A program made the translations under genes and the position numbers. The notes under the pieces were generated by a model. That model ran no database searches, was not told the DNA's origin, and saw only the letters and a list, made by a program, of their open reading frames with translations. A stretch of DNA of 64,000 nucleotides from assembly GCA_002320005.1 (NCBI GenBank), contig DCJK01000021.1, positions 285 to 64,284 on the forward strand, written 5' to 3'. Position 1 is the stretch's first letter; every line of letters starts with the position of its first letter. This DNA is from Firmicutes bacterium UBA1702 (lineage in GTDB: Bacteria; Bacillota; Clostridia; Peptostreptococcales; Anaerovoracaceae). Below, in pieces: positions 1 to 9,400 of the stretch.

Positions 1-116
1 GGTTATGTTTTCCTCAGAGGTTATCATACTTATAGAAAGTTTACTACATTTATCTTCTCTATTCAAGCCATAACCTCGTTTTAAATTGTTTATTTGCGGT
101 TTATATTTGATTTTTT

Positions 117-1152
117 CTACCTTTCCCACCCTCTGTCTCTTGGTTGTTTCAGTTTAGCTCTACAGTAATCTATCAGCTGATGAAATAGATCTGTTTTCGC
201 TTCCGGTCTGTATTCCTTTGGAATACGGAGCCATTCTTTCACTATATTATTTAGCGTTCTTACTGCCCTGTTAACAATCTGACCATAAGCACTCACATCA
301 TTACCTGAAGCTATGGATTCTTTCACCGGAGCTACCACTTCTTTATGCTTGACCTCTTTCACATGGTCTTCTGACATAAATTCTGCAGCGTATGCAGCGT
401 AGTAATTCCACTTGGTTACTTCCTCATTGTTCTTTCTGATGAATTCTTCCTTCGGATTGTTCTTGCCTATTTTCTTAGTCGGAAGATAAATGCTGTCTTT
501 GCGGTATACTTCCAGCCGGTCTTCTTCCCTACCAATCTGTTCATTTATCAATTCCGTATAGCCTTCTTTCAACTCCTGCAGAAACTTTCTGGACTTGAAA
601 TATGGATTCTTCGGTTCAAAATAATGACCGCTGTAAGACTCGCCTTTGGGAATGATATAGCACCCTTTTCTCATATTCCCATCTGCATCAAGTATCTCTT
701 TTTTAGTCCTACAATGCCTGTCGTTTTCATCGTAAAACATATTACGGGAAGCAATTTTCACTTGCGGCTCCGACAGTTCTTTCCGCTCTGCAAACACCAA
801 ATGGATATGATAATTGGTCTGACTTTTGTTATGGTGAAGTGCCGCCACACACTCCACGCCATACTTGTCTTTAAAGAAATCCGTAAACTTTTTCAGCACA
901 TCATCAGGTTTTAAATACTGATATTCTTCCGGCAAGGCTATTATTACTACACGTGCTTCTATGCATCGTCCTGCACTGCCACTCCGCTTAAAATCACGCT
1001 GATTTTCTTCCGCCAGCTTCTTTCAGAAGCCATCATTACAAGTCCTGTAAACACTATATAAATGCTCCTGCCTACTTGGATTTGTGATGTAATCTATCTT
1101 TCCGACCACATCAGGGCAGGCTTTGCATTCTTATAAATGAATGTCTTACCAC
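117..1152 (-). pseudogene. MobA/MobL-type relaxase, disrupted
   Basis: The 272 intact C-terminal codons (117-932) contain the relaxase metal-binding signature NYHIHLVFAER. The N-terminal part is still recognisable but broken. Translating upstream gives KIDYITNPSRQEHLYSVYR, followed by an in-frame TGA at 1023-1025 where a Trp codon would continue the protein (DGF-stop-KKLAEENQ). Further upstream the frame changes at a short C run (1114-1116), and a second shift seems to lie close to the GTG at 1150-1152. The family nicks an origin of transfer to mobilise the element, so this copy can no longer start transfer by itself. Could in part be sequencing error, but three lesions in 200 bases argue for real decay. 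Confidence 0.8.
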
Positions 1153-1264
1153 TCTAATCACCTCTTTTCTGCAAGACTGCCCCCAGCCCCGCAGGGCGAA
1201 ATATCCAGAGAACAAATCTTCGATTTGTGCGATGGGTGTATTTCGCTCTCAATCGCCGAGGGCT
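1153..1264. other. gene-free stretch between relaxase remnant and small Cys protein
   Basis: Contains an imperfect inverted repeat around AAATCTTCGATTT (1207-1219) and GC-rich sequence but no open frame. It could hold the origin of transfer, since oriT normally lies just upstream of the relaxase gene, but no nick-site consensus is recognised. Confidence 0.3.
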
Positions 1265-1462
1265 CTAATCCGATTTGATTTCTTCAGTATTATTATCTGA
1301 ACGCTTGCTTTTATAGTTCGGACAATTGACTATTACAGCTCTGAAACTCTGCTTACATTCATGGATGCACTTCCTGCATTTATCGTTATAGGTTCTTCTT
1401 CCGGTTTTTTCATCTATGAAGAATGCCCACTCTTCTTTTTCACTTTTACTCAATCTAGGCAA
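1265..1462 (-). CDS. small Cys-rich (zinc-ribbon-like) mobile-element protein
   Basis: A 65-residue basic protein with four cysteines in the pattern C-x2-C-x3-C-x11-C within residues 29-48 (CRKCIHECKQSF then NCPNYK), which suggests one bound zinc. The start is a TTG (codes Met-Pro-Arg-Leu), 7 bases after the ribosome site GGAGGTG. A close paralogue sits at 14214-14387 in element 2 with a GTG start at the same spacing. Function unknown. Position next to the replication/mobilisation genes suggests a nucleic-acid-binding accessory role, which is inference. Confidence 0.6.
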   Translation of the reverse strand: MPRLSKSEKEEWAFFIDEKTGRRTYNDKCRKCIHECKQSFRAVIVNCPNYKSKRSDNNTEEIKSD

Positions 1463-1577
1463 TATGTATCACCTCCATTTTTATGTCATGATTTGGTGCG
1501 TTTTTTTACAATAATCACCTCTCTATCTAATCTTTTTTCGTTCTTTGATGTCTAAGTATACCTTTCATACCTGAAGC

Positions 1578-2549
1578 TTAATTTGCAACTTTCAGGTCAT
1601 GATTTACAGCGAGTTCATAATAATTATCCATCGTTGCCGGAGCATTGAAGAGTGTTGTTATAAGAAACGCTCTTGTATTTGCGGCACCGCCTGTATAGTT
1701 TCCAAGAGATTCGAGAACATATTTGATGCTGTTGATATCAAGTTTCCGATATCTGTCTTTAACATACTCTGTATCTCGCTGTTCTCCATTTACTGCAATG
1801 CTTGGTTTGCTGGAAGTTAGCACCTCTGTAGCCAGCTCCACTATTTCCATCAGTTGCAGTTGTTTTCTCGGATAGTCTATTATCAGACTTTCATAATCAA
1901 TTTGATTCATGAAATTCTTCTTCGCTTCTATAATAGATGAGAAATCTTTTGCAGTATTCTCTGTTGTATTCTTTGTATTTGTCCATGACTCCAGACCCTG
2001 AGCCTCCGGTATTGATGCACTGACCCTCCGGTTTTCATCCATTGACCCTCCGGTTTTTATACCCTGAGGGTCATCAATAATCAGGAGTTCTCTATTATTC
2101 GCTTCATTATCCTCAACTTCATCCTCTACCATAAGAAGCTGTATCATTTCGGGAACGACTTCTATATAGAGAACGTTGCCATACTTTGTTCCTTTAATAG
2201 TTTCATTTCTCAGGTGCTTAACTATATATCCTCTATCTTCCAGTCGTTTAAGCGCACTCTTCACTTGATCGTACGAAAAATTGAACTTGCTACAAAGTTC
2301 TTTAATGTTCTTCTGAAGATAGTCCTTCTTAAATTTCTTGCTCCATTCAATCCGACCTGTCTTAGTTCTTGTTTCTTTTGGCCTGTACCAGTACAGGAGT
2401 TCTGACAGGATTATTATTGCAACAGTATCCGGTCTTCCACTGCCTAGTGTTATTTTTCTGAACCAGGAAGCAGGCACTATGTTTCCGGTAATATTAATTT
2501 GTCCTATTGCATCAACAATCGGATTCCCTGATGAAACTATTGTTTGCAT
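1578..2549 (-). CDS. DUF6017-type replication initiator-like protein
   Basis: A 323-residue protein. The N-terminal half (about 15-120) has the winged-helix pattern of replication-initiator-A-like proteins (LSELLYWYRP, then YDQVKSALKRLEDRGYIVKH as recognition helix and wing). The C-terminal 110 residues (YVKDRYRKLDINSIKYVLES, then TRAFLITTLFNAPATMDNYY and VNHD) match the DUF6017 domain seen in Firmicutes conjugative and mobilisable elements. The ATG at 2547-2549 is chosen because GGAGG lies directly upstream and the paralogue at 14501 starts at the equivalent codon; the frame is open 11 codons further upstream. Probably acts in replication or maintenance of the excised circle. Confidence 0.7.
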   Translation of the reverse strand: MQTIVSSGNPIVDAIGQINITGNIVPASWFRKITLGSGRPDTVAIIILSELLYWYRPKETRTKTGRIEWSKKFKKDYLQKNIKELCSKFNFSYDQVKSALKRLEDRGYIVKHLRNETIKGTKYGNVLYIEVVPEMIQLLMVEDEVEDNEANNRELLIIDDPQGIKTGGSMDENRRVSASIPEAQGLESWTNTKNTTENTAKDFSSIIEAKKNFMNQIDYESLIIDYPRKQLQLMEIVELATEVLTSSKPSIAVNGEQRDTEYVKDRYRKLDINSIKYVLESLGNYTGGAANTRAFLITTLFNAPATMDNYYELAVNHDLKVAN

Positions 2550-2629
2550 AGCATTACCTCCTCCCTTTCTCGATTCTTTCACCTAATCCATGCAAAATTA
2601 TACCTGCCGACAAGCAAGGCTGCATTCAC

Positions 2630-2902
2630 TTAGATTGCAGCCTTTACTCTTTTATTATCGACATCTCTGAAATAACCTGTTTCTTCCCACACTTTTTTGT
2701 CCGGACAATAGTAATTGAATTCGGATGACGCCCCTATCTTCTTAGCATATCCAAACTTCAGCCACCCTTCCTGCAGTCCGATTCTGATATACTGTGCATC
2801 CTTCCCGATTGCTTCAGCAATCTCTCTGATTGGTACGTTCCTCCCCGTGAAATTCGGAAACTCAACATACACTTTCTGTTCTCCGCTTTTAATCATATTC
2901 AT
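2630..2902 (-). CDS. excisionase-like small DNA-binding protein
   Basis: A 90-residue protein with a helix-turn-helix-like stretch (PIREIAEAIGKDAQYIRIGL, about residues 24-43) and a conserved C-terminal motif (YYCPDKKVWEETGYFRDV). It is transcribed divergently from the XRE regulator and integrase from a consensus-like promoter at 2958-2986. The paralogue at 15479 shares the motif and position. Size, fold pattern and location fit a recombination directionality factor or the first gene of the excision/replication operon. Neither role is proven by sequence. Confidence 0.55.
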   Translation of the reverse strand: MNMIKSGEQKVYVEFPNFTGRNVPIREIAEAIGKDAQYIRIGLQEGWLKFGYAKKIGASSEFNYYCPDKKVWEETGYFRDVDNKRVKAAI

Positions 2903-2957
2903 CTTTTGCGCCCCCCTTCGTTTCGTATACGCGCCTTGTAAATTCGTTTATATTAGT

Positions 2958-2986
2958 AATATAGCCCTTCTTAGTACTATTGTCAA
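2958..2986 (-). promoter_or_regulatory. promoter of the leftward element-1 operon
   Basis: On the minus strand TTGACA (2981-2986), a 17-base spacer and TATATT (2958-2963), directly upstream of the excisionase-like gene. The spacer contains the palindrome TAGTACTA, a likely operator for the divergent XRE regulator. Confidence 0.7.
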
Positions 2987-3029
2987 TACCTGATGCGTAC
3001 TTTTATGTCGTTTTATTTCAATAAATGCA

Positions 3030-3058
3030 TTTACAATTCGTATCATCGGTGCTATACT
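3030..3058 (+). promoter_or_regulatory. promoter of the XRE-integrase unit, element 1
   Basis: TTTACA (3030-3035), 17-base spacer, TATACT (3053-3058), 25 bases before the regulator's start codon, which has AAAGGAG as ribosome site. Confidence 0.6.
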
Positions 3059-3083
3059 TATTACTAACAGAAAGGAGAATGTT

Positions 3084-3620
3084 ATGAGAAATGTAATTCT
3101 AACGCCCGAAGAAATCGGAATTAATATCAAGCTGGCCAGAAAACGCAAAGGCCTTTCACAAAGTGAGTTCGCAGATGCTATAGGAAAATCCGTAAGGACA
3201 GTTCAAAAGTATGAGTCAGGTGACATCAACATACCATTGGAAGTATTAAACAAAATCACAAATGAACTGGATGTTTCGCTTGAAGACCTTCTGTCAGAAG
3301 AACAGCCCGGAACTAACATTGATACCTTTGCGGACATATTTTCTGCAATCTTTGCGTTAGAAAACGCTCAAGGCATCAAACTGGAAATAGAGGAAGTGCC
3401 GGTTTCAGACAGCAGGATAGTATTAGCAATGTACTGTGATGCTATGGAATATGATTTCCAATATAACAAAACATTTAACGATTTTCTGAAAGAGTTCAGG
3501 TTCTATAGGGAAAGCAGAGAAAACGGCACAATTCCTGAAGACATCTATCAGGCATGGGTTAAGAAAACATTGATTGCTGCTGATGAACTGTCAGTTAATT
3601 CAAAACAACATTCACGATAA
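3084..3620 (+). CDS. XRE-family repressor-like regulator, element 1
   Basis: A 178-residue protein with an N-terminal Cro/CI-type helix-turn-helix (residues 11-66, core GLSQSEFADAIGKSVRTVQKY) and an acidic C-terminal part without a recognised domain. It lies between the divergent excisionase-like gene and the integrase, the usual place of the element's lysis/excision-type switch. It probably represses the leftward operon through the palindrome in its promoter. The paralogue in element 2 (15912-16343) is shorter (143 residues). Confidence 0.8.
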   Translation: MRNVILTPEEIGINIKLARKRKGLSQSEFADAIGKSVRTVQKYESGDINIPLEVLNKITNELDVSLEDLLSEEQPGTNIDTFADIFSAIFALENAQGIKLEIEEVPVSDSRIVLAMYCDAMEYDFQYNKTFNDFLKEFRFYRESRENGTIPEDIYQAWVKKTLIAADELSVNSKQHSR

Positions 3621-3644
3621 TTAAAGAAAGGAAGTGGGATATGG

Positions 3645-4691
3645 ATGAGATTACCTAATGGATATGGAAGTGTCTATAAGTTAAGCGGCAAGAGACGAAA
3701 GCCCTTCATCGTTAAAAAGACCTTAGGATACCATGTGAATCATGAGACCGGAAAATCTGTCCGTGACGATATAATAATCGGGTATACCGAGACAAAAGCT
3801 GAAGGGCTTCAAATGCTTGCAAACTACAATGACAATCCTTATGATGTTAAGACATCAAAGATGACATTCAAAGATCTTTATGAAGAATGGTCCGAACGCG
3901 CTTTCAAAACAGCTTCTGAAGCAACTATTTCATCTGACAGAGCTGCATTTAATGCATGTGCGCCTTTGCACAATAAAATATTTATCGATCTCAAAGCTAA
4001 AGATTTTCAATACCTCTTCGACACAACCGATAAAAACCACCCTACTATGAGAAAAATGAAAATTCTCATTTCAAAAATGTACAAGTATGCCATGAAGTAT
4101 GATTACGTATCGAAGGATTACAGTCAATATATTGACATATCTCAGTACAAGGATAAGAACCCTAATCAGTATGACCGGCAGAAGTTTACCGAAGAAGAAG
4201 TAATGAAACTTTGGGAGCATCAGGATAACCCAATATGTCAAACGGCTCTGATGCTGATATATTCCGGGGTGCGAATCGGTGAACTTCTTGATCTCAAAAA
4301 AGAAGATGTTCACCTAGAAGAACGGTACTTTGATGTATTGGCCAGCAAGACCCAGAATGGCATTCGCAAAGTCCCCATTGCTGAAAAAGTATATCCATTC
4401 TACAAATCCTGGTTTGAAGATACCGACAGCGAATATCTTATTCACCGTTCCAATGGCGAGAAGTTCAAGTATGACAATTATTACAAAAAACACTTTCTGC
4501 CTTTGATGGAGCAACTCGGCATGGATCACACACCTCACTGTTGCAGATATACGTGCAGCTCCATGATGCACAAAGCAGAGATTCGAGAAACCATACGAAA
4601 AAAGATACTCGGACATTCACAGGATCTGATAAACGACACTTATACACAGCTTGATATTGATGAGATCGTAAACGCCATAAATCTTATTTAA
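3645..4691 (+). CDS. tyrosine recombinase (integrase), element 1
   Basis: A 348-residue phage-type integrase. The N-terminal arm-binding segment begins MRLPNGYGSVYKLSGKRR, followed by a core-binding domain (about 70-165) and a C-terminal catalytic domain. The catalytic set is complete: R210 (SGVRIGELL), K235, H298 and R301 (HTPHCCRY), H324 (LGHS) and nucleophile Y333 (DTYTQL). It starts 24 bases after the XRE gene with its own ribosome site (GGAAGTGGGA). The phased GTTAGTAA repeats 80-110 bases downstream are its likely arm sites. Expected to integrate at the 3' end of rpsI, judged from the candidate att core at 4890. Confidence 0.88.
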   Translation: MRLPNGYGSVYKLSGKRRKPFIVKKTLGYHVNHETGKSVRDDIIIGYTETKAEGLQMLANYNDNPYDVKTSKMTFKDLYEEWSERAFKTASEATISSDRAAFNACAPLHNKIFIDLKAKDFQYLFDTTDKNHPTMRKMKILISKMYKYAMKYDYVSKDYSQYIDISQYKDKNPNQYDRQKFTEEEVMKLWEHQDNPICQTALMLIYSGVRIGELLDLKKEDVHLEERYFDVLASKTQNGIRKVPIAEKVYPFYKSWFEDTDSEYLIHRSNGEKFKYDNYYKKHFLPLMEQLGMDHTPHCCRYTCSSMMHKAEIRETIRKKILGHSQDLINDTYTQLDIDEIVNAINLI

Positions 4692-4772
4692 GACTTTCCA
4701 ATCAAAAAAAGAGATGCATCCTATTTTCATAGAATACATCTCTGAATTACATAGTCATATCTGCAGCGGTTT

Positions 4773-4802
4773 GTTAGTAACATGTTAGTAATGTGTTAGT
4801 AA
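4773..4802 (+). repeat. three GTTAGTAA direct repeats, 11-bp period (arm-type sites of integrase 1)
   Basis: Copies start at 4773, 4784 and 4795, one helical turn apart. The last copy starts 95 bp before the putative att core at 4890. In element 2 the last repeat starts 96 bp before the corresponding core, so the geometry is conserved although the repeat sequence differs. Confidence 0.7.
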
Positions 4803-4889
4803 CGAACCGGAAATCTGCAATTTTCATAACTATCCAATCTGTCAGAAACCCACTAATTTCAAGGTTTCCGTTGTGCTCAGCAGTTCTGA

Positions 4890-4902
4890 GATTATCTCTT
4901 TG
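4890..4902. other. candidate attachment core at the junction of elements 1 and 2
   Basis: GATTATCTCTTTG matches GACTATCTCTTTG at 17706-17718, which covers the rpsI stop codon, in 12 of 13 positions. It has integrase-1 arm repeats on its left and integrase-2-type arm repeats on its right, as expected for a tandem insertion at one target. Confidence 0.55.
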
Positions 4903-4930
4903 GTAGTTCCGATTAACGCTTTGATAGTTG

Positions 4931-4953
4931 AAACCCTTGAAAAATAAGGGTTT
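4931..4953 (-). terminator. terminator-like hairpin behind the kinase gene
   Basis: AAACCCTT / AAGGGTTT, 8-bp stem with a 7-base loop, about 190 bases after the kinase stop codon. The T tract is weak, so the call is tentative. The A/T-rich hairpin resembles the one next to rpsI at 17659-17684. Confidence 0.4.
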
Positions 4954-4964
4954 TCAAAGGCATT

Positions 4965-4984
4965 GTTGCAAGTGCGTTGCAAGT
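4965..4984 (+). repeat. two GTTGCAAGT repeats, 11-bp period (left-end arm sites of element 2)
   Basis: Copies at 4965-4973 and 4976-4984. Identical in sequence and period to the repeats behind integrase 2 (17577-17618), which identifies this as the other end of element 2. Confidence 0.65.
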
Positions 4985-5139
4985 CTGAGACCTTTCATAT
5001 CGGTTCCTAGTGTCGATTATCTGCCTTTCGTTATTTGTATTCATAAATTATCTAACGGTCATTTTTCTAATGGTGAAACAAACTATAATCAGCACTCACC
5101 TAAATGTATAGAATTGCAATCCTTTATCTCTCTTAACTA

Positions 5140-6474
5140 TCATTTTGCTACCATTCGAATTAAATAACTTGCATTCAAGCGTACACGCTTATCCGAACTC
5201 TGTAATGCTTTAAGTAATTGTTTAAATATTGGTGTAGGCTTTCCGTCAAAAGTGTACTTTGCGGAGTGAATATAGTAAGACATATCCTTTGTTAAAGATA
5301 TGTGATCCAGTGCCAATTCAACAATTCTTTTTCTCCCATTATAGTATGGATTGATAATTTCTAATTCAAACAAATTGTTTTGAATATGTTTAACCCTTTT
5401 CAGATGAAGCATACTGTATTCTTTCCCAGGTTCAGTAAAAATCAGACCGACCGTCCCTGCCATATTATCAAGTATATTTAATATTGAAAACGGATCTCTG
5501 TATATCTGCTCATCAGGCGGAATAGATAGCCTATCGTGTTTTGCCTGTTCAATATATTTCCAATCATGTAACGTTGATAAGGGAATATCACCACTTATTA
5601 CTCCTATTTGCTCCTCCAAATAGTTTATACAAGGTTCAACGTCAATTCGATCCCAATATTTATCTTTTGTAGCTTGTTCCATCAAACGATGTAATGGTTC
5701 TGCCGTTTCCGACTCAACATCTTCCTTATTTATGTAAACACTGGGATTGTTACGAGAGTATTCAGCGGGAAAGCCTTTACTATAATCATCATGTAGAACC
5801 ATCCAAATAGTTTTGGCGAACAAATATATATCTGATTTTCTATAATCAATATTATCAACAGCCTCTATCATTTGAAATTCTGGAGGGCGAATGCTTTGTG
5901 GACCCAAACAATCATTCACTTCTGTAATATGGCTTTCTGTATCTTCAATATTCCAAATAAGTCCGAAATCTGATAGACATAATCGTTTTTCGAAAACCAA
6001 AAGATTCTTTGGCTTAATATCTCTGTGTGCAAATCCACGTTCATGTAATTGCCTAATACAATCACCAATTTGAATCATTTGTTTTATTTTTTCTTGTGCG
6101 TTGAAGTTCTCCAGCTTGTACTTTTCCGCTCTTGGCATTACATACCATAATTCTCCTTGATTGTCGCCAAGAAATAGTGATGTATCATAGATTGGAATAA
6201 TACCACTGATATCATCTTGGAAAGAAAGAACATTCTCAATTTCTTTAATAAATCTTTTATATCTTTTATCCCTCTCTTGTTCGTCTTTAGACAATACTTC
6301 TAGAAATTTAATTACATATCCGTTTTTATGCGGTAATGCTTCACCACCATAAATTAATTCAGTTGCATAGACAGCACCATTGCCACCTCTACCTATTATC
6401 TCTTTAACCAAATATGTACCGTTTTTCCCTTCAATCGTCGAACCTACTTTAGGACCGATGCGGCTACCAACCAT
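5140..6474 (-). CDS. Hanks-type Ser/Thr protein kinase, partner of the 1239-aa protein
   Basis: A 444-residue soluble kinase (numbered from MVGSRIG). Glycine loop GRGGNGAVY at 28-36, ATP-anchoring K56, helix-C E78, catalytic loop HRDIKPKNLL from H150 with D152 and N157, DFG at 169-171, PPEF at 197-200 and SDIYLFAKT after it. All active-site residues are present, so it should be catalytically active. Residues 300-444 form an extra domain not recognised here. No PASTA repeats and no membrane segment, unlike the housekeeping PrkC type. The start overlaps the upstream gene by 11 bases, indicating translational coupling; an ATG at 6481-6483 is an alternative. Inferred to be one half of a two-gene defence or conflict system. 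Confidence 0.85.
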   Translation of the reverse strand: MVGSRIGPKVGSTIEGKNGTYLVKEIIGRGGNGAVYATELIYGGEALPHKNGYVIKFLEVLSKDEQERDKRYKRFIKEIENVLSFQDDISGIIPIYDTSLFLGDNQGELWYVMPRAEKYKLENFNAQEKIKQMIQIGDCIRQLHERGFAHRDIKPKNLLVFEKRLCLSDFGLIWNIEDTESHITEVNDCLGPQSIRPPEFQMIEAVDNIDYRKSDIYLFAKTIWMVLHDDYSKGFPAEYSRNNPSVYINKEDVESETAEPLHRLMEQATKDKYWDRIDVEPCINYLEEQIGVISGDIPLSTLHDWKYIEQAKHDRLSIPPDEQIYRDPFSILNILDNMAGTVGLIFTEPGKEYSMLHLKRVKHIQNNLFELEIINPYYNGRKRIVELALDHISLTKDMSYYIHSAKYTFDGKPTPIFKQLLKALQSSDKRVRLNASYLIRMVAK

Positions 6475-9400
6475 TTTCAGCATCCATCCTCTCACGTTCA
6501 GACTCTCGTTTGTAACTTTCAAATAATCCATAGAAGATTTTTGCGGTCTTTGGATAAAGCGGTTCTAAATATTCTGCATTCTTTTTATATTCCTCTGCCA
6601 TCCTTAACTCTTCTCTTCCTGCTGAAGGGCTAAAAATACCGCGTCGATTAAATACAGCAACTTGATAGCTACTAATCATCTTGTCATCACCGTATTTCTC
6701 AATCATTTTCCTTACCGCATCACACGGCTCGTGTCCATCCTCACTTAACGGAGAGAAAGAGAACACTCGACCAAGTGTTGACGTAAACAAACTCTCTTGA
6801 TCGTTCTCTCTTAATAGTCTTTTATAATCTTCCACCCAGTGTTCTAGATCTTCTTCAAGTACCTCCCCATTGACTTCAGCCGGGCAAAAATGAGCCTTAT
6901 CATATATAGTATACATATTATGGATATACGTTTGGTCTTTTGGTTGGTCATCAGGTGATGCGTGGTCTTTTTTGAATACTCCAGCTACTAGTTGGGCCAA
7001 TAATTCTGGGGACAGCCTAATCATTCGATGAAAGCACTTCATATTCTCCCATTCCAGTAGATTCATAAAAAATATCTCAATATGGGATATCCTAATACAT
7101 TTCTCCGGATTATCTATATACGCCTCCTGAATCACCCCGATTAACTGCTCAACATGATAACCTGTCATCTGATTAGCATATGAATGAGGCATTTTTTCAA
7201 TATCATCAAAGCAATCAAGGATCTTTTCCGCAGTCAATGGTTTTCTATAGTGTATTTGATGTATCTGGTCAAGATACACATCCAAATTAGCATATTGTTT
7301 GCTTTCTGCTAGTGCCCATGCCTCATTACATTCGTCACAAAGAATACATGATTTCCAAAACTCCTTTTTAATTTGTTCTGTGGCATTATCAACCATCGGA
7401 ATACTTTTTGTTTTATGTGCTTCAATTCTATATATTTGTGCTAATATTTCAATAGAATATCCACTATCAGTTAACTCTTCAATAATTGCGTAATAGTCTA
7501 TACTTTCCTTGTTAAATCTTGCTAAATAATCAAGAGCAATCCGGCCTGATGCTTGTACTCCTAACAAACTCTTAAACGTTGAATAATCCCATTTCCCATC
7601 ATTCCAATACTTTGCTAGATAGCTACCTAAAGGCGAATATGGCTCATTAGCGCATATTTTCGCTAATATTGATAAATCGTAATTCATATCTAGAAATTCT
7701 GATATTTTTTCTTTTATCAATATTTCTTTAGCTTCATCGTTTTCACTGCTTTTTCCCTCTCTGTCATAAGGAACAGGATGTAGAAGCGGATAATCATGGC
7801 TATTCATAAACAAATAACTATATTCATACTCTGGTGTATTAATATGTATCTCATCAAGAAGCCTCTCATATTCAACAATATTGTCTTCAGACATTGACCA
7901 GTCAGAGGATGCAAAGTATCTATGTCTATAAATGATATGGCGTATCTCATTTTTTATTTGCATTATTTCTTCATCAGACATTTGACTTAATTCAAAAGAA
8001 AGCTGTTCAAAAGCCTCGCTTCGGAGTTCATTTGTCAATTCACTTGATAAGTCAAGTATTTTTTTCCAACGTTCTACTGAAAAATCCATATGTTTCATTA
8101 ATAGCTTTAAGTATCCCAACTGCGTTTTTCTCATCTCAGCTATTGTCGTAGACTGTGATTTATAATGTTCGCGATATTTCGGATACGATAATTCACCAAA
8201 TATACTTCCTCCATTATGTTTAATTGCGGAAAACAAATGGTCCCATGTATTACCATAATCTATTTTGAATGCTATCTCCGCTGCTTTGATTTTTTCTTCC
8301 GCAGTCTGCAAAGGCGAAAAATTCATCCATGTACAAAACACCTTTGCAAACGTGTCCTTAGGCGAGTTAGATTTGTATTCAAACTGTTTTGAATCCAATT
8401 TTAGAATCCATCTAAAAGCTGGCCAAAAGAATTGTTTTTGAACAAGTAATTGTTCAATCCCCCATAGGATGTTAATGTAAGAATTTCTTCCGAAAAGAAA
8501 ATCACTTGACTGGTTTTGAAAAAGAGAGAATAGTCCAGTGCTTTCAACCAATTCATGTTCGATCTTCTTTATTACTGATATAGGAGAGATTTCACATAAT
8601 TCTGTCCAGAATTTTGATATGTAAATCCATTGTTTTTCAGTTTTGACTAATTTTAATATATCCTCAACCAATTTATTAAGGCATAATTGAGTTTCTTCAT
8701 CATTATGATATGCTCCCTTGATAAGCAGGGTCTTCAACATACCTTTCCTTATTGTTTCTGACCAAAACAATCTTTCACCATTAAACTGTGCAAGAATTCT
8801 TTCGCGGCTGTCATAAGTAAATAGATTCTCAGATTCATTAATAACTTCAAATACGACAGTCACAAATGAGTTCCAGATTTTTTCATTAGTAAGTACGTTT
8901 AGATAACTCCATACATTTTCAGTACTTGCCAAATAGTATGACACGGACCCTCCGCGATTAATCATGTATACTAGTGGATCCTCTCCTTTGGAATACGGAA
9001 GAATCTCATCAATGAACTTATCGTATGAGTCTTCATATAATGATTCAATGATTAACTTGTCGCCTTCAATCTCTTCCCAACTTCCAATAAGAAGACAGGT
9101 TTTTTTTGCCTTTTCACTTATACCGGTCATCCAAGAGGGAACTCTCAAATATTCTCCCCTAAATATCTGCTTTTTCATCTGACTATATAGTCCGTGCGTA
9201 TCTGACAATAAAGAATATGCCTTGCTATATTCCATCCCGGCATCTTGCAAACATTTGCAAAGTGTTTCCCGTGTTCTTGGGCGCAATTCTAATACACTTT
9301 TGCCAAATGTCGGAGTGTTTTCATCCATCACAAAAATATTAGTGTTGTTCTCAATTGCTACAATTTCTTCAGCATAAAACCACGGAATGTATATATTACC

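Larger units (their letters stand above)
1..4890. mobile_element. integrative element 1 (right part, left end outside window)
   Basis: A decaying integrative/mobilisable element. From left to right it contains a broken relaxase, a Cys-rich small protein, a DUF6017 replication-type protein, an excisionase-like protein (all minus strand), then a divergent XRE regulator and tyrosine integrase. Three direct repeats GTTAGTAA at 4773, 4784 and 4795 (exact 11-bp period) lie behind the integrase and look like arm-type integrase sites. A 13-bp sequence at 4890-4902 that nearly repeats the rpsI stop-codon region (17706-17718) is the probable right attachment core. The left end is not in the window. Gene order matches element 2, so the two are paralogous. 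Confidence 0.7.

Noticed and set aside
4773..4802. Short regular repeats that could suggest a CRISPR array
   Set aside because: Units are 8-9 bases with 2-3-base spacers and no cas genes; the 11-bp period and position fit integrase arm sites.
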